From the NCBI GenBank assembly GCA_030448105.1, contig JAUJNP010000013.1, forward strand, positions 54,412 to 90,253: 35,842 bases of DNA, read 5' to 3'. Under the pieces are notes generated by a model that saw only the letters and a list, made by a program, of their open reading frames with translations, was not told where the DNA came from and searched no databases. This DNA is from Acidimicrobiales bacterium. Lineage in GTDB: Bacteria; Actinomycetota; Acidimicrobiia; Acidimicrobiales; Iamiaceae. The translations under genes were made by a program, and so were the position numbers. Shown piece by piece: positions 1 to 7,838 of this stretch. Each line of letters opens with the position of its first letter. The stretch's first letter is position 1.

Positions 1-15
1 GTCATACCCGGTGCG

Positions 16-21
16 TACGAT
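16..21 (+). promoter_or_regulatory. candidate leaderless -10 (TACGAT) for the RecB-like nuclease
   Basis: TACGAT fits the actinobacterial -10 pattern TANNNT. Exactly six bases separate it from the ATG at 28, which would put transcription initiation on the start codon. No purine-rich ribosome site lies in between. Confidence 0.45.
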
Positions 22-27
22 GCGGCC

Positions 28-864
28 ATGGCCCTCGAGCTCCCCACCCGGCTGTCGCCTTCCAAGGTGTCGAGCTTCAAGGACTGCGCCCTCGCCTTCC
101 GCTTCTCGGCCATCGACCGGCTCCCGGAGCCGCCCTCGCTCCCGGCCACTCGGGGCACGCTCGTGCACGCCGCCCTCGAGCGTCTGTTCTGCCTGGAGCC
201 CCCCGAGCGCACGTTGGCCGCCGGCCTGGACGGCCTGGCCGCCGCGGCCGCCGACCTGCTCGCCTCGTCCGAGGTCGACGGCCTCGAGCTCGACGCCGAG
301 GGGGAGGGCGAGCTGCTGGCCGGGGCCGAACAGCTCGTCCGCAACTACTTCGAGCTGGAGGACCCCACCACCATCCATCCCATCGGCATCGAGCTGCGGC
401 TCTCGGTGGAGGTGGCCGGCCTGCAGCTGGTCGGCGTCATCGACCGCCTCGAGCTCGACGCTCAGGGGGAGCTGGTCGTCACCGACTACAAGACCGGCCG
501 AGCCCCCGCCGAGCGCTACGAGCAGGGTCGCCTCGGCGGGGTCCACTTCTACTCGTTGCTGTGCGAGGAGCTCCTCGGCCGCCGCCCGGCGCGTGTGCAG
601 CTCCTGCACCTGCAGGAGCCGATGGTCATCACCGCCCTGCCCACCGACCAGTCCACCCGGGGGCTGCGCACAAAGGTGGGCGCCATCTGGAAGGCGGTGG
701 AGCGGGCCTGCGCGGCGGAGGACTTCCGTCCGAAGCCGGGGCGGCTGTGCGAGTGGTGCAACTTCCAGGCGTTCTGCCCCGCCTTCGGCGGCGACCCGGC
801 CACCGCCCGGGCCGCCCTCCTCGAGCCCCCCGCTCCCGCTCCGGCCCTCGCCGCCGCCCCGTAG
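28..864 (+). CDS. RecB-like PD-(D/E)XK nuclease with probable Fe-S cluster
   Basis: The 278-residue product resembles the stand-alone RecB/Cas4/AddB-type nuclease domain that cuts DNA during repair. The N-terminus reads LSPSKVSSFKDC, typical of this family. A conserved His lies in HAALERLF near residue 50. The acidic core is visible as GVIDRLELD followed by VTDYKTG, giving the D...(D/E)xK active site. Cys20 together with a C-x2-C-x5-C group near the C-terminus (LCEWCNFQAFC) matches the four-cysteine iron-sulfur staple of this superfamily. No helicase domain is attached. The ATG at 28 is chosen because the family N-terminus starts there and a -10-like hexamer sits six bases upstream. The specific substrate is unknown. 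The nearby PAP2 gene gives no functional hint. Confidence 0.85.
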   Translation: MALELPTRLSPSKVSSFKDCALAFRFSAIDRLPEPPSLPATRGTLVHAALERLFCLEPPERTLAAGLDGLAAAAADLLASSEVDGLELDAEGEGELLAGAEQLVRNYFELEDPTTIHPIGIELRLSVEVAGLQLVGVIDRLELDAQGELVVTDYKTGRAPAERYEQGRLGGVHFYSLLCEELLGRRPARVQLLHLQEPMVITALPTDQSTRGLRTKVGAIWKAVERACAAEDFRPKPGRLCEWCNFQAFCPAFGGDPATARAALLEPPAPAPALAAAP

Positions 865-867
865 CCT
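862..867 (+). promoter_or_regulatory. candidate leaderless -10 (TAGCCT) for the PAP2 gene
   Basis: TAGCCT fits TANNNT and ends eight bases before the ATG at 876. It overlaps the stop codon of the upstream gene. No Shine-Dalgarno sequence is visible. Confidence 0.35.
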
Positions 868-875
868 GCCCGCCC

Positions 876-1415
876 ATGGCCGCCGAGGTGGTGCTCACCC
901 CCGTCGACGCGTTCGACGAAGCCGTCGACCGCCAGTTCGACCGCCTGCGGGGCAACGCCCTGGCCGACCGGGTGATGTACACCGCGTCCGCGCTGGCCGA
1001 CTTCAGCCTGCTCTGGCACCTGCTCGGCACGGCCCGCGGCCTGCGCTCCGACCTCTACTTCCGGGAGGCGCTGCGGCTGAGCGGCGTGCTGGCGGTCGAG
1101 TCCACCCTGGTCAACGGCGTGGTGAAGTCGCTGTTCCGCCGCCAGCGTCCCATCCCCGAGTTCGTGCGGCCCCACCATCTGCGCATGCCCCTCACCAGCA
1201 GCTTCCCCAGCGGCCACGCCAGCGCCGCCTTCTGCGCCGCCGGGCTGCTCAGCGTGGGCGACCCGCTCTGGCCGATGTACTACGCGGCCGCCGCCGTGGT
1301 CGCCTCCAGCCGGGTCCACGTGAAGATCCACCACGCCTCCGACGTGCTGGTGGGGGCGGCCGTCGGCGCCACCCTGGCGGCGGTGGCCCGCCGGGTGTGG
1401 GCCATCGCCGGCTGA
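876..1415 (+). CDS. PAP2-family phosphatase
   Basis: The 179-residue protein has the three signature blocks of the PAP2 (type 2 phosphatidic acid phosphatase/haloperoxidase) family: KSLFRRQRP for KxxxxxxRP, FPSGHASAAF for PSGH, and SRVHVKIHHASD for SRxxxxxHxxxD. The histidines of the second and third blocks form the phospho-histidine chemistry known for this family. Hydrophobic stretches (for example around ALADFSLLWHLLG and YAAAAVVASS) suggest membrane association, so dephosphorylation of a lipid or isoprenoid phosphate at the membrane is likely. The substrate cannot be read from sequence. The ATG at 876 follows the nuclease stop by 11 bases. Longer upstream readings in this frame are low-complexity shadows of the nuclease gene. 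Confidence 0.85.
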   Translation: MAAEVVLTPVDAFDEAVDRQFDRLRGNALADRVMYTASALADFSLLWHLLGTARGLRSDLYFREALRLSGVLAVESTLVNGVVKSLFRRQRPIPEFVRPHHLRMPLTSSFPSGHASAAFCAAGLLSVGDPLWPMYYAAAAVVASSRVHVKIHHASDVLVGAAVGATLAAVARRVWAIAG

Positions 1416-1489
1416 CCGCCGCCGACCCGCCGGCCTCGATGCGCGGCGGCCGGCGGAATGCCAGCCCGCCGGCGCACGTTCCCCCGACC

Positions 1490-2089
1490 ATGACCTCGTT
1501 CTCCGTCACGTGGGACTACCGCTGCCCCTTTGCCCGCAACGCCCACGAGCACGTGCTGGCGGGGCTGGACGCGGGGGCGGCGTGGGACGTGACCTTCGTG
1601 CCCTTCTCGCTGGGCCAGGTGCACGTGGACGACGGCGAGGCCCCGATCTGGGACCGGCCCGGCGATGACTCGGGATTGCTCGCCCTCCAGGTCGGCACCA
1701 CCGTGCGCGACCGTGCGCCCGAGGCCTTCCGCGCCGTGCACGGCGCGCTGTTCGCTCTCCGCCACGACCAGGGCGGCGACCTGCGGGACCGGGAGGTCCT
1801 GGCCAAGGTGCTCGTCGACCACGGGGTCGACGCAGAGGAGATCCTCGCCATGGTCGACTCGGGCGAAGCCCTCGCCACCGTCCGCGCCGAGCACGAGGCC
1901 GCCGCCCGCGACCACGACGTGTGGGGCGTGCCCACCTTCGTCGCCGGCGGTCGGGCCGCGTTCGTGCGCCTCATGGACCGCCCCGGCGGCGACGGCCTCC
2001 ACGCCCGGCGCAGCATCGACCGCGTCCTCCTGCTGCTCGAGGACGCGCCCGAGCTGAACGAGTTCAAGCACACCTCCCTCAGCCGCTAG
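1490..2089 (+). CDS. DsbA-like thioredoxin-fold oxidoreductase
   Basis: The 199-residue product belongs to the DsbA/FrnE/2-hydroxychromene-2-carboxylate isomerase superfamily. The N-terminus has a beta strand followed by WDYRCPFARNAHEH. A long helical insertion follows, and near residue 145 comes VWGVPTFVAGG with the cis-proline loop typical of the fold. The active-site segment has only one cysteine (Cys12, C-P-F-A), so a classical CxxC dithiol is absent. A monothiol or glutathione/mycothiol-dependent role, or a non-redox role, is more likely than disulfide formation. No signal peptide is seen, so it should be cytoplasmic. The ATG at 1490 gives the family-type N-terminus. Confidence 0.8.
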   Translation: MTSFSVTWDYRCPFARNAHEHVLAGLDAGAAWDVTFVPFSLGQVHVDDGEAPIWDRPGDDSGLLALQVGTTVRDRAPEAFRAVHGALFALRHDQGGDLRDREVLAKVLVDHGVDAEEILAMVDSGEALATVRAEHEAAARDHDVWGVPTFVAGGRAAFVRLMDRPGGDGLHARRSIDRVLLLLEDAPELNEFKHTSLSR

Positions 2090-2112
2090 CGAAGTGGGGC
2101 GCGACGTCGCCC

Positions 2113-2118
2113 TAACCT
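2113..2118 (+). promoter_or_regulatory. candidate leaderless -10 (TAACCT) for the WS/DGAT gene
   Basis: TAACCT fits TANNNT and lies exactly six bases before the ATG at 2125, with no Shine-Dalgarno sequence between them. Confidence 0.45.
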
Positions 2119-2124
2119 GCGCCG

Positions 2125-3540
2125 ATGCCTGATTCCGGCGCCGCCGCCCGCATGTCCGACGTCGAGGCTCTCATGTGGAACCTCGAGAAGGACCCCCACC
2201 TCAGCTCGTCGTTCGCCAACGTCACGGTGTTCGACACGTACCCCGACGTGGGTCGGCTCCGGGCCCGGCTCCTGGCCGCCAGCGAGATCGTCCCCCGCCT
2301 CCGCCAGAAGGTCGTGGCCGCCCTCGGCCGCCTCGCCCCCCCGGAATGGCGGGAGGATCCCGAGTTCGACATCGACTTCCACCTGCGGGAGGTCGCGCTG
2401 CCGGCGCCGGGCACCGAACGACAGCTCTGGGACCTGGCCTCCACCCTCGCCGCCGATCCCTTCGACCGCACCCGGCCCCTGTGGGAGTTCACCGTGATCG
2501 GGGGGCTAGAGGGCGGCCGCGCCGCCATGGTGCAGAAGATGCACCACACCATCACCGACGGCGAGGGCGGCGTGCGGATGTCGGTGCAGTTCATCGACCT
2601 GGAGCGCGACGCCCCCCCGCCCCGGGCAGAGGACCCGGCGGGCTCCCTGGGGGCGGCAGCCGAAGCCGCCACCGAAGCCGGGCGGAGCCCCACCCTGCTC
2701 GACGCCGCCGTCACCACCGCCACCCACAACCTGCGCCGCCAAGGCGAGCTGGCCCGCTGGGGCCTGGCGACGGCGACCGAGAACCTGATCCACCCGTCAC
2801 GGCTGGCCTCCGTGCCGGCCGATGCCGCCGAGCTGGTCCGCTCGCTCGGACGGCAGCTGGCCGTCACCGATGAACGGCGCTCACCCCTGTGGACCGAACG
2901 GTCCCTGCGCCGCCGCTTCGAAGCGCTGCGGGTGCCGCTGGCCGACGCCAAGGCGGCCGCCACCGCGCTGGGCGGCAGCGTCAACGACCTGTTCGTCACC
3001 GGCGCGGCCGGGGGGGCGGGGGCCTACCACCGCCTCCGGGGCGCGGACGTCGACGAGCTGCGCATCTCCATGCCCGTCAGCACGCGCTCGGACAAGTCGG
3101 CCGGCGGCAACGCGTTCACGCCTACCCGGGTGCTCGTGCCCGTCGGCCCGGATCCCCGGGAGCGCTTCGCCGAGATCCACCGCCGGCTCGGCGTCACCAA
3201 GCAGGAGAGGGCGCTCGGTGCCACCGCCGTGCTGGCGGGAGTGGTGAACGTCCTGCCCACCTCGGTGCTCGTGCGCATGGCCCGCTCGCAGGTGGAGACG
3301 GTGGACTTCACCACCTCCAACGTGAGGGGCGCGCCCTGGGAGCTCTACATCGCCGGCGCCCGCATCGACGCCAACCACCCGCTCGGGCCGGTGGCGGGAA
3401 CCGCCTTCAACCTCACCACGTTGTCCTACGGCGGCAACCTCGACATGGGGCTGCACGCCGACGCGGTGGCGGTGGAGGACCCCGCCCTGCTACGGGCCTG
3501 CATCGAGGAGAGCTTCGAGGAGCTCCTGGCGCTGGCCTGA
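2125..3540 (+). CDS. wax ester synthase / diacylglycerol acyltransferase (WS/DGAT)
   Basis: The 471-residue protein has the layout of bacterial WS/DGAT enzymes, which move the acyl group of acyl-CoA to a fatty alcohol or diacylglycerol to make storage lipid. The condensing motif HHxxxDG is present as HHTITDG at residues 140-146, with His141 as predicted catalyst. The PLW motif lies at 118-120. The C-terminal half carries the family block TSNVRGAPWELYIAGA. Full length (usual size about 460-480) and intact motifs argue for an active enzyme. The N-terminal MSDVEALMWNLEKDPHL matches the usual start region. Actinobacteria often hold several copies, so the exact acceptor cannot be named. It fits with the fatty acid synthesis locus 6 kb downstream. 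Confidence 0.92.
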   Translation: MPDSGAAARMSDVEALMWNLEKDPHLSSSFANVTVFDTYPDVGRLRARLLAASEIVPRLRQKVVAALGRLAPPEWREDPEFDIDFHLREVALPAPGTERQLWDLASTLAADPFDRTRPLWEFTVIGGLEGGRAAMVQKMHHTITDGEGGVRMSVQFIDLERDAPPPRAEDPAGSLGAAAEAATEAGRSPTLLDAAVTTATHNLRRQGELARWGLATATENLIHPSRLASVPADAAELVRSLGRQLAVTDERRSPLWTERSLRRRFEALRVPLADAKAAATALGGSVNDLFVTGAAGGAGAYHRLRGADVDELRISMPVSTRSDKSAGGNAFTPTRVLVPVGPDPRERFAEIHRRLGVTKQERALGATAVLAGVVNVLPTSVLVRMARSQVETVDFTTSNVRGAPWELYIAGARIDANHPLGPVAGTAFNLTTLSYGGNLDMGLHADAVAVEDPALLRACIEESFEELLALA

Positions 3541-3571
3541 GCCCGAGCCCGAGCCCGTGCCCGGACGGCGC

Positions 3572-3745
3572 TCAGGCGGGGGTGGGGGCGCCCTGATCGG
3601 AGGACATGAGCAGCAGCCGGAGATCGAGCAGCAGGTCGGCCACCTCGGCGGTGGAGACCAGCTCGCGGTGCTGCATCAGGCCGAGGCCACGGTCGATGAG
3701 CCCGAGGGCTTCGTCGAGGGCTGCGCTGTCGATGGTCTCGGTCAT
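3572..3745 (-). CDS. small hypothetical protein, 57 residues
   Basis: A 57-residue open frame on the minus strand begins with ATG after a strong G-rich ribosome site (GGGGGG four bases upstream). A TAGGGT hexamer (3774-3779, minus strand) sits about 28 bases upstream as a possible -10. The product starts MTETIDSAALDEALGLIDRG and continues as leucine-rich, mostly acidic helical sequence, suggesting a two-helix coil. Third codon positions are strongly G/C, like the neighbours. It is convergent with the WS/DGAT gene and divergent from the luciferase-like gene at 3866. I do not recognise a family. Confidence 0.6.
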   Translation of the reverse strand: MTETIDSAALDEALGLIDRGLGLMQHRELVSTAEVADLLLDLRLLLMSSDQGAPTPA

Positions 3746-3853
3746 GATCCCCCCGGGGCGGCGGTGTGCCGTCACCCTACCCACGGGTTCCCGGTTAGCG
3801 ACGGCACCGGGGACGGGGCCGGTGTGACCTTCGCCCGAGGAGGGGGGTGGTCC

Positions 3854-3859
3854 TAGGTT
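3854..3859 (+). promoter_or_regulatory. candidate leaderless -10 (TAGGTT) deciding a GTG start
   Basis: TAGGTT fits TANNNT and stands exactly six bases before the GTG at 3866. No ribosome-binding sequence is visible. This supports the GTG as both transcription and translation start. Confidence 0.45.
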
Positions 3860-3865
3860 GGGCCG

Positions 3866-4852
3866 GTGGCCACCTCCACCGATCTCGGGTTCACCTTCGC
3901 CAGCATCATGGGCCTGGGGGCCCCCCTGGCGATGGAAACGGCGACCCGGGCCGAACAGCTCGGCTACCGGTCCTTCTGGACGGCGGAGACCACCGGCCCC
4001 GAGGCCTTCTCGCTCCTGGGGGCAGCCGGCGCGGTCGCCCCGACGCTCGACCTCGGCACCGGCGTGCTCGCCCTCCAACTGCGCACTCCGATGGTGGTGG
4101 CCATGGCCGGCGCCACCCTCGCCGCCCTCGCCCCCGACCGCGACGTGCTGCTCGGGGTCGGCATCTCCTCCCCCGTCGTCACCGAGCGCTGGCACGGCGT
4201 GGAGTACGGCGACCGGCCCCTCGCCCGGGTGCGGGAGTACGTCACCCTCCTCAAGGCCTGCCTCAGCGGCGAGAAGGTCGACTTCGCCGGCGACTTCTAC
4301 TCGGTGAAGGGCTTCCGCCTCGGCGTCCGTCTCGGTGACCGGCGTCCGCAGGTGGTGGTCGGCGCCCTCAACCCGGCCATGCTCCGCCTGGCCGGGGAGG
4401 TGGCCGACGGTGTGCTCCTCAACTACCTGCCGGCCTCGCACGTGCCCTGGTCGGTGGAGCAGGTCCGGGCCGGGGGCGACGCCACCGTCTACGCCTACGT
4501 CCACGCCGGCGTCTGCGACCGGTCGGACGGGGTCGACCTCGCCCGGCGCGACCTCTTCTCCTACGCCGTGGTCGACGCCTACGCCGCCAACTTCACCCGG
4601 GCCGGCTACGGCGAGGCGGTGGAGGAGATCCGGTCGCGCCACGCCGCCGGCGACCGTGACGGCGCACTGGCGGCGGTGAGCGACGAGATGATCGACGGCA
4701 TCGACGTGATGGGCGACCCCGACCACGTGCGGGCCACCCGTGACGCCTACGTCGACGGTGGGGTCGACGTGCCGGTGCTGATGCCGCTGCCATGGGGACC
4801 GGACCGCCGCCGGGTGGTCGAGGACACCATGGTGGCCTTCGCCGGCGGGTAG
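3866..4852 (+). CDS. LLM-class (luciferase-like) F420-type oxidoreductase
   Basis: The 328-residue product is a luciferase-like TIM-barrel oxidoreductase. It starts [19 protein letters not shown] and contains [58 protein letters not shown] and [29 protein letters not shown], all typical blocks. In actinobacteria most such proteins use coenzyme F420 rather than FMN, an inference from the family. The substrate is unknown. The gene at 18658-19617 encodes a paralogue with the same MLRLAG...DG...N block. The start is GTG at 3866, supported by the hexamer six bases upstream. Confidence 0.88.
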   Translation: MATSTDLGFTFASIMGLGAPLAMETATRAEQLGYRSFWTAETTGPEAFSLLGAAGAVAPTLDLGTGVLALQLRTPMVVAMAGATLAALAPDRDVLLGVGISSPVVTERWHGVEYGDRPLARVREYVTLLKACLSGEKVDFAGDFYSVKGFRLGVRLGDRRPQVVVGALNPAMLRLAGEVADGVLLNYLPASHVPWSVEQVRAGGDATVYAYVHAGVCDRSDGVDLARRDLFSYAVVDAYAANFTRAGYGEAVEEIRSRHAAGDRDGALAAVSDEMIDGIDVMGDPDHVRATRDAYVDGGVDVPVLMPLPWGPDRRRVVEDTMVAFAGG

Positions 4853-4888
4853 CTCGGCGGGCCGGCCGCCGTACCGGTTGCACCGCCG

Positions 4889-4894
4889 TAGCAT
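4889..4894 (+). promoter_or_regulatory. candidate leaderless -10 (TAGCAT) for the SDR gene
   Basis: TAGCAT fits TANNNT and ends eight bases before the ATG at 4903. No Shine-Dalgarno sequence lies between. Confidence 0.35.
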
Positions 4895-4902
4895 CGCCCG
4901 CC

Positions 4903-5691
4903 ATGGAGCTGTCAGGAAAGGTCGTGGTGGTGACCGGGGCGGCGCGCGGCATCGGGTTCGCCCTCGCCGAGCGGTTCGTGGCCGAGGGCGCGAGGGGCGT
5001 GACGGTGTGCGACCTCGACCCGGCCGACTGCGCCACCGCCGCCGCCCGCCTGGGGAGCACCGCCCTCGACGTGGCCGCCGATGTGAGCGTGGAGGCCGAG
5101 GTGGCCGAGGTCGTGGCCCGCACCGAGGATCGCTTCGGCCCCATCGACCTGTTCGCCTCCAACGCCGGCATCGGCACCAACGAGGGCATCGACGCCTCCG
5201 AGGAGGTGTGGGACCGCATCTGGCACATCAACGTGCTGGCCCACGTCTACGCCGCCCGCGCCGTGCTGCCCTCGATGCTGGCGCGGGGCGAGGGCTACCT
5301 GCTGTCGACCGCCTCGGCCGCCGGCCTGCTGGCCAACATCGGCGACGCCCCCTACACCGTCACCAAGCACGCCGCCGTCGCCCTGGCCGAGTGGCTGTCC
5401 ATCACCTACGGCGACCGGGGCATCAAGGTGAGCTGCCTCTGCCCCCAGGGCGTCAACACCGACATGCTGCGCTCCGGGCTCGCCCCCGGCGGCGCTGCCA
5501 CCACCGTGGCCGCCCAGGGCGTGATCGAGCCGCCGGCGGTGGCCGAGGCGGTGGTGGCCGGCCTGGCCGACGAACGCTTCCTGATCCTGCCCCACCCCGA
5601 GGTGGCCGACTACGTGCAGCGCAAGGCGGCCGACCCCGACCGGTGGCTGGCCGGCATGCGCCGCCTCCAGGCCCGCTTCGCCGGCGGCTAG
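4903..5691 (+). CDS. short-chain dehydrogenase/reductase (SDR)
   Basis: The 262-residue protein is a classical SDR. The cofactor loop is [10 protein letters not shown] near residue 12, followed by an acidic CDLD at the end of the second strand, which favours NAD(H). NAG appears near residue 90. The catalytic triad is visible as the serine in STASAAG with Tyr and Lys in PYTVTKHA. The C-terminus has an extra segment ending [11 protein letters not shown], seen in SDRs of lipid or steroid-like substrates in actinobacteria. The substrate is not identifiable. It lies 50 bases after the luciferase-like gene and 16 bases before the methyltransferase-glycosylase fusion. Confidence 0.88.
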   Translation: MELSGKVVVVTGAARGIGFALAERFVAEGARGVTVCDLDPADCATAAARLGSTALDVAADVSVEAEVAEVVARTEDRFGPIDLFASNAGIGTNEGIDASEEVWDRIWHINVLAHVYAARAVLPSMLARGEGYLLSTASAAGLLANIGDAPYTVTKHAAVALAEWLSITYGDRGIKVSCLCPQGVNTDMLRSGLAPGGAATTVAAQGVIEPPAVAEAVVAGLADERFLILPHPEVADYVQRKAADPDRWLAGMRRLQARFAGG

Positions 5692-5707
5692 CCGGCCTCC
5701 ATCCGGC

Positions 5708-6790
5708 ATGGACCGGCCCACCGTCGAGGTGTACGAGCGGGGGGCGGGGGCCTACGCCCGCCAGCGGTCGGCGGACGAACCCGAGCGGGCCGAGGCCTTC
5801 GCCGACGGTGTCGAGGACGGGGCGCCGCGGCTGGACCTGGGCTGCGGACCGGGCTTCTACCTGCCCCTGCTGGGCCATCCCGTGGTCGCCGTCGACGCCG
5901 CCCGGGCCATGGTGCGGGAGGCGGCCCAGCGGGCGCCGCATGCCCTAGTGGTGCAGGCCGACTTGGTCGACCTCCCCTTCCGCCGCTCGGCGCTGGGCGG
6001 GGTGTGGGCCAGCAAGGCCCACCAGCACCTGCCCGCGGCCGTGCTCCCCGGTGCCCTGGGCGAGCTCCACCGGGTCCTGCCGGTGGGAGGACGCCTCGAC
6101 GTCACCGTGTTCGCCGGCCCCGACGGAGCGGACCCTGGCACCGGAATCAGCGGACCGGACGACGACTTCCCCGGTCGGCTGTTCACGTGGTGGGCGCCCG
6201 ACGCGCTGGCCGGGCTCCTGGTCGGCGCCGGCTTCGAGGTCGAGTCGGTCGAGGTGGGGCGTGACCGCGCCCGGCGCCTGGCCGTCACCGCCACCCGGGC
6301 CCGCACCCTCGCCGACACGGTCGGCGCCGGGATGCGCATGCTGGTCTGCGGCCTCAACCCGAGCCTCTACGCGGCCGACGCCGGCGTGGCCTTCGCTCGC
6401 CCGGGCAACCGCTTCTGGCCGGCCATGCAGGCCGCCGGCCTGGCCCGCGTGCCCCGAGACCCGCGTTCGCTCCTCGCGGAACACCGGATCGGCCTCACCG
6501 ACCTGGTGAAGCGGGCCACGCCGGCAGCCGCCGAGCTAACCGCCCAGGAGTACGCCGAAGGCCTCGACCGGGTGGAGCGGCTCTGCCGCCTTCTCGAACC
6601 GGCAGCGGTGTGCTTCGTCGGGCTGGCCGGGTGGCGCTCGGCGGTGGAACGGCGGGCGGCTCCTGGCTGGCAGGAGCGGCGGCTCGGACCGGCGCCGGTT
6701 TACCTCATGCCCTCCACCAGCGGGCTGAACGCCCACAGCCAGGTGCCTGCCCTGGCCGAGCACCTTCGAGCCGCCGCCGGCGCCGCCTAG
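5708..6790 (+). CDS. fusion of class I SAM methyltransferase and Mug-type uracil-DNA glycosylase
   Basis: A single 360-residue frame encodes two enzymes. Residues 1 to about 198 form a class I methyltransferase with the SAM loop LDLGCGPGF at 42-50, an acidic strand end AVDAA at 61-65 and QADLVDLPF at 83-91. Residues 200-360 are a mismatch-specific uracil-DNA glycosylase of the Mug/TDG family. MLVCGLNPSLYAA (211-223) carries catalytic Asn217, AFARPGNRFWPAM (228-240) is the FAxPxNRFW block, and MPSTSGLNA (334-342) is the second active-site motif. The domains meet at about residue 199 with almost no linker. The glycosylase part should remove uracil or ethenocytosine from mismatches. The methyl acceptor is unknown. 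No frameshift or stop separates the parts, and both appear intact. Confidence 0.85.
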   Translation: MDRPTVEVYERGAGAYARQRSADEPERAEAFADGVEDGAPRLDLGCGPGFYLPLLGHPVVAVDAARAMVREAAQRAPHALVVQADLVDLPFRRSALGGVWASKAHQHLPAAVLPGALGELHRVLPVGGRLDVTVFAGPDGADPGTGISGPDDDFPGRLFTWWAPDALAGLLVGAGFEVESVEVGRDRARRLAVTATRARTLADTVGAGMRMLVCGLNPSLYAADAGVAFARPGNRFWPAMQAAGLARVPRDPRSLLAEHRIGLTDLVKRATPAAAELTAQEYAEGLDRVERLCRLLEPAAVCFVGLAGWRSAVERRAAPGWQERRLGPAPVYLMPSTSGLNAHSQVPALAEHLRAAAGAA

Positions 6791-6810
6791 GCCGGCCGCC
6801 TAGGTTGGCC
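6782..6810. repeat. 13-base tandem duplication containing the stop codon and a -10-like hexamer
   Basis: The unit GCCGCCTAGG plus three bases occurs twice in tandem (from 6782 and from 6795). The first copy supplies the TAG stop of the fusion gene. The second copy supplies TAGGTT in front of the next gene. Confidence 0.5.
6801..6806 (+). promoter_or_regulatory. candidate leaderless -10 (TAGGTT) for the DUF7064-like gene
   Basis: TAGGTT is the same hexamer as at 3854. It ends eight bases before the ATG at 6815. No ribosome site is visible. Confidence 0.4.
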
Positions 6811-6814
6811 GGCC

Positions 6815-7801
6815 ATGGGTGTCCGACTGGAACCGGCCGACGAGTACATGCACGAGCTCGGCCCCGAGGCGACGTTCAACGAGGCGATGTACTTCAACGT
6901 CTACGACCCGAAGCATCGGCTGGGGGGCTGGTTCCGGCTAGGAAACCGGGCCAACGAGGGCCACGCCGAGATGACCGTGTGCCTCTACCTGCCCGACGGT
7001 CGGGCGGGGTTCATGTTCCAGCGACCGACCATCGCCGACAACGACCGCTTCGACGCCGCCGGTCTCCGCTTCGACGTGGTGGAGCCCTTCGAGCGCCTCA
7101 CCGTCGCCTTCACCGGGACCGTGGTCGTTCTCGACGACCCGCTGGTCATGGCCGACCCCAAGGCGGCGTTCACCTCGAACCCACATGTCGAAGCAGCCGT
7201 CGATCTCACCTACACGCGGGTGAGCGCCATGTTCGGCGGCGAGCCCGACGAGCCCCACGAACGGCCCGGGGAGGAGTTCGCCAAGGGCCACTACGAGCAG
7301 CTGGTGGCGGCCACCGGCACCGTCCGGGTGGGCGACGACGAGTGGGCGGTGGACGGCGCCGGGCTGCGCGACCACTCGTGGGGGCCTCGCACCTGGCAGG
7401 CGCCCTGGTACTACCGGTGGCTGACCGCCAACGGCGGCACCGAGTGGGGCTTCATGCTGTCGCGGATCGCCCGCCCCGACGGTCCGGGCACCAGGGCCGG
7501 GTTCGTGTGGGACGGTGGCCAGCTCCACCTGTGCGACCACGGTGAGGTGAGCACCACGTGGCGGGGCGACGACGCCTACCACGACGAGATCACCTTCGGG
7601 CTCCGATCGGGCGAGCGCGAGTGGTCGGGCACGGGCCGGGTGTTGAGCCTCATCCCGCTGCGGAACCGCCGCGAGGGCCGGGTCACCCGCATCTCCGAGG
7701 GGCTGACCGAATGGACCCTCGCCGACGGGCGGGTGGGCCATGGCCTCTCGGAGTACCTCGACCAGATCGTCGACGGGAAGCCGGTGGGCCTGGCCGAATA
7801 G
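6815..7801 (+). CDS. DUF7064/7065-like beta-barrel protein (AttH/CrtC-like fold), function unknown
   Basis: The 328-residue product has the hallmark GLRDHSWGPRTW (about residues 184-195), followed by APWYYRWLTANGGTEWGF. This identifies an actinobacterial family related to the tocopherol-cyclase/CrtC/AttH lipocalin-like fold. The N-terminal half is rich in beta strands and starts with a conserved-looking EATFNEAMYFNVYDP segment. Related proteins often sit near lipid, terpenoid or steroid metabolism genes, and none has a firmly known reaction to my knowledge. The sequence looks cytoplasmic, without signal peptide or membrane helix. The ATG at 6815 is preceded by the TAGGTT hexamer. Confidence 0.7.
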   Translation: MGVRLEPADEYMHELGPEATFNEAMYFNVYDPKHRLGGWFRLGNRANEGHAEMTVCLYLPDGRAGFMFQRPTIADNDRFDAAGLRFDVVEPFERLTVAFTGTVVVLDDPLVMADPKAAFTSNPHVEAAVDLTYTRVSAMFGGEPDEPHERPGEEFAKGHYEQLVAATGTVRVGDDEWAVDGAGLRDHSWGPRTWQAPWYYRWLTANGGTEWGFMLSRIARPDGPGTRAGFVWDGGQLHLCDHGEVSTTWRGDDAYHDEITFGLRSGEREWSGTGRVLSLIPLRNRREGRVTRISEGLTEWTLADGRVGHGLSEYLDQIVDGKPVGLAE

Positions 7802-7826
7802 CCGCGGCGAGCCACCGGCGCCGCCC

Positions 7827-7832
7827 CATACT
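7827..7832 (+). promoter_or_regulatory. candidate leaderless -10 (CATACT) for pyruvate kinase
   Basis: CATACT lies exactly six bases before the ATG at 7839. Its first base departs from TANNNT. No Shine-Dalgarno sequence is visible. Confidence 0.3.
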
Positions 7833-7838
7833 GGCGAC

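Noticed and set aside
1..5. Possible divergent minus-strand start codon at the window edge
   Set aside because: Only five bases are available and the -10-like hexamer is imperfect. It cannot be called a gene.
3541..3564. Four-fold GCCCGN hexamer run after the acyltransferase stop
   Set aside because: Low-complexity in a GC-rich gap of 31 bases; no structure or function could be supported.
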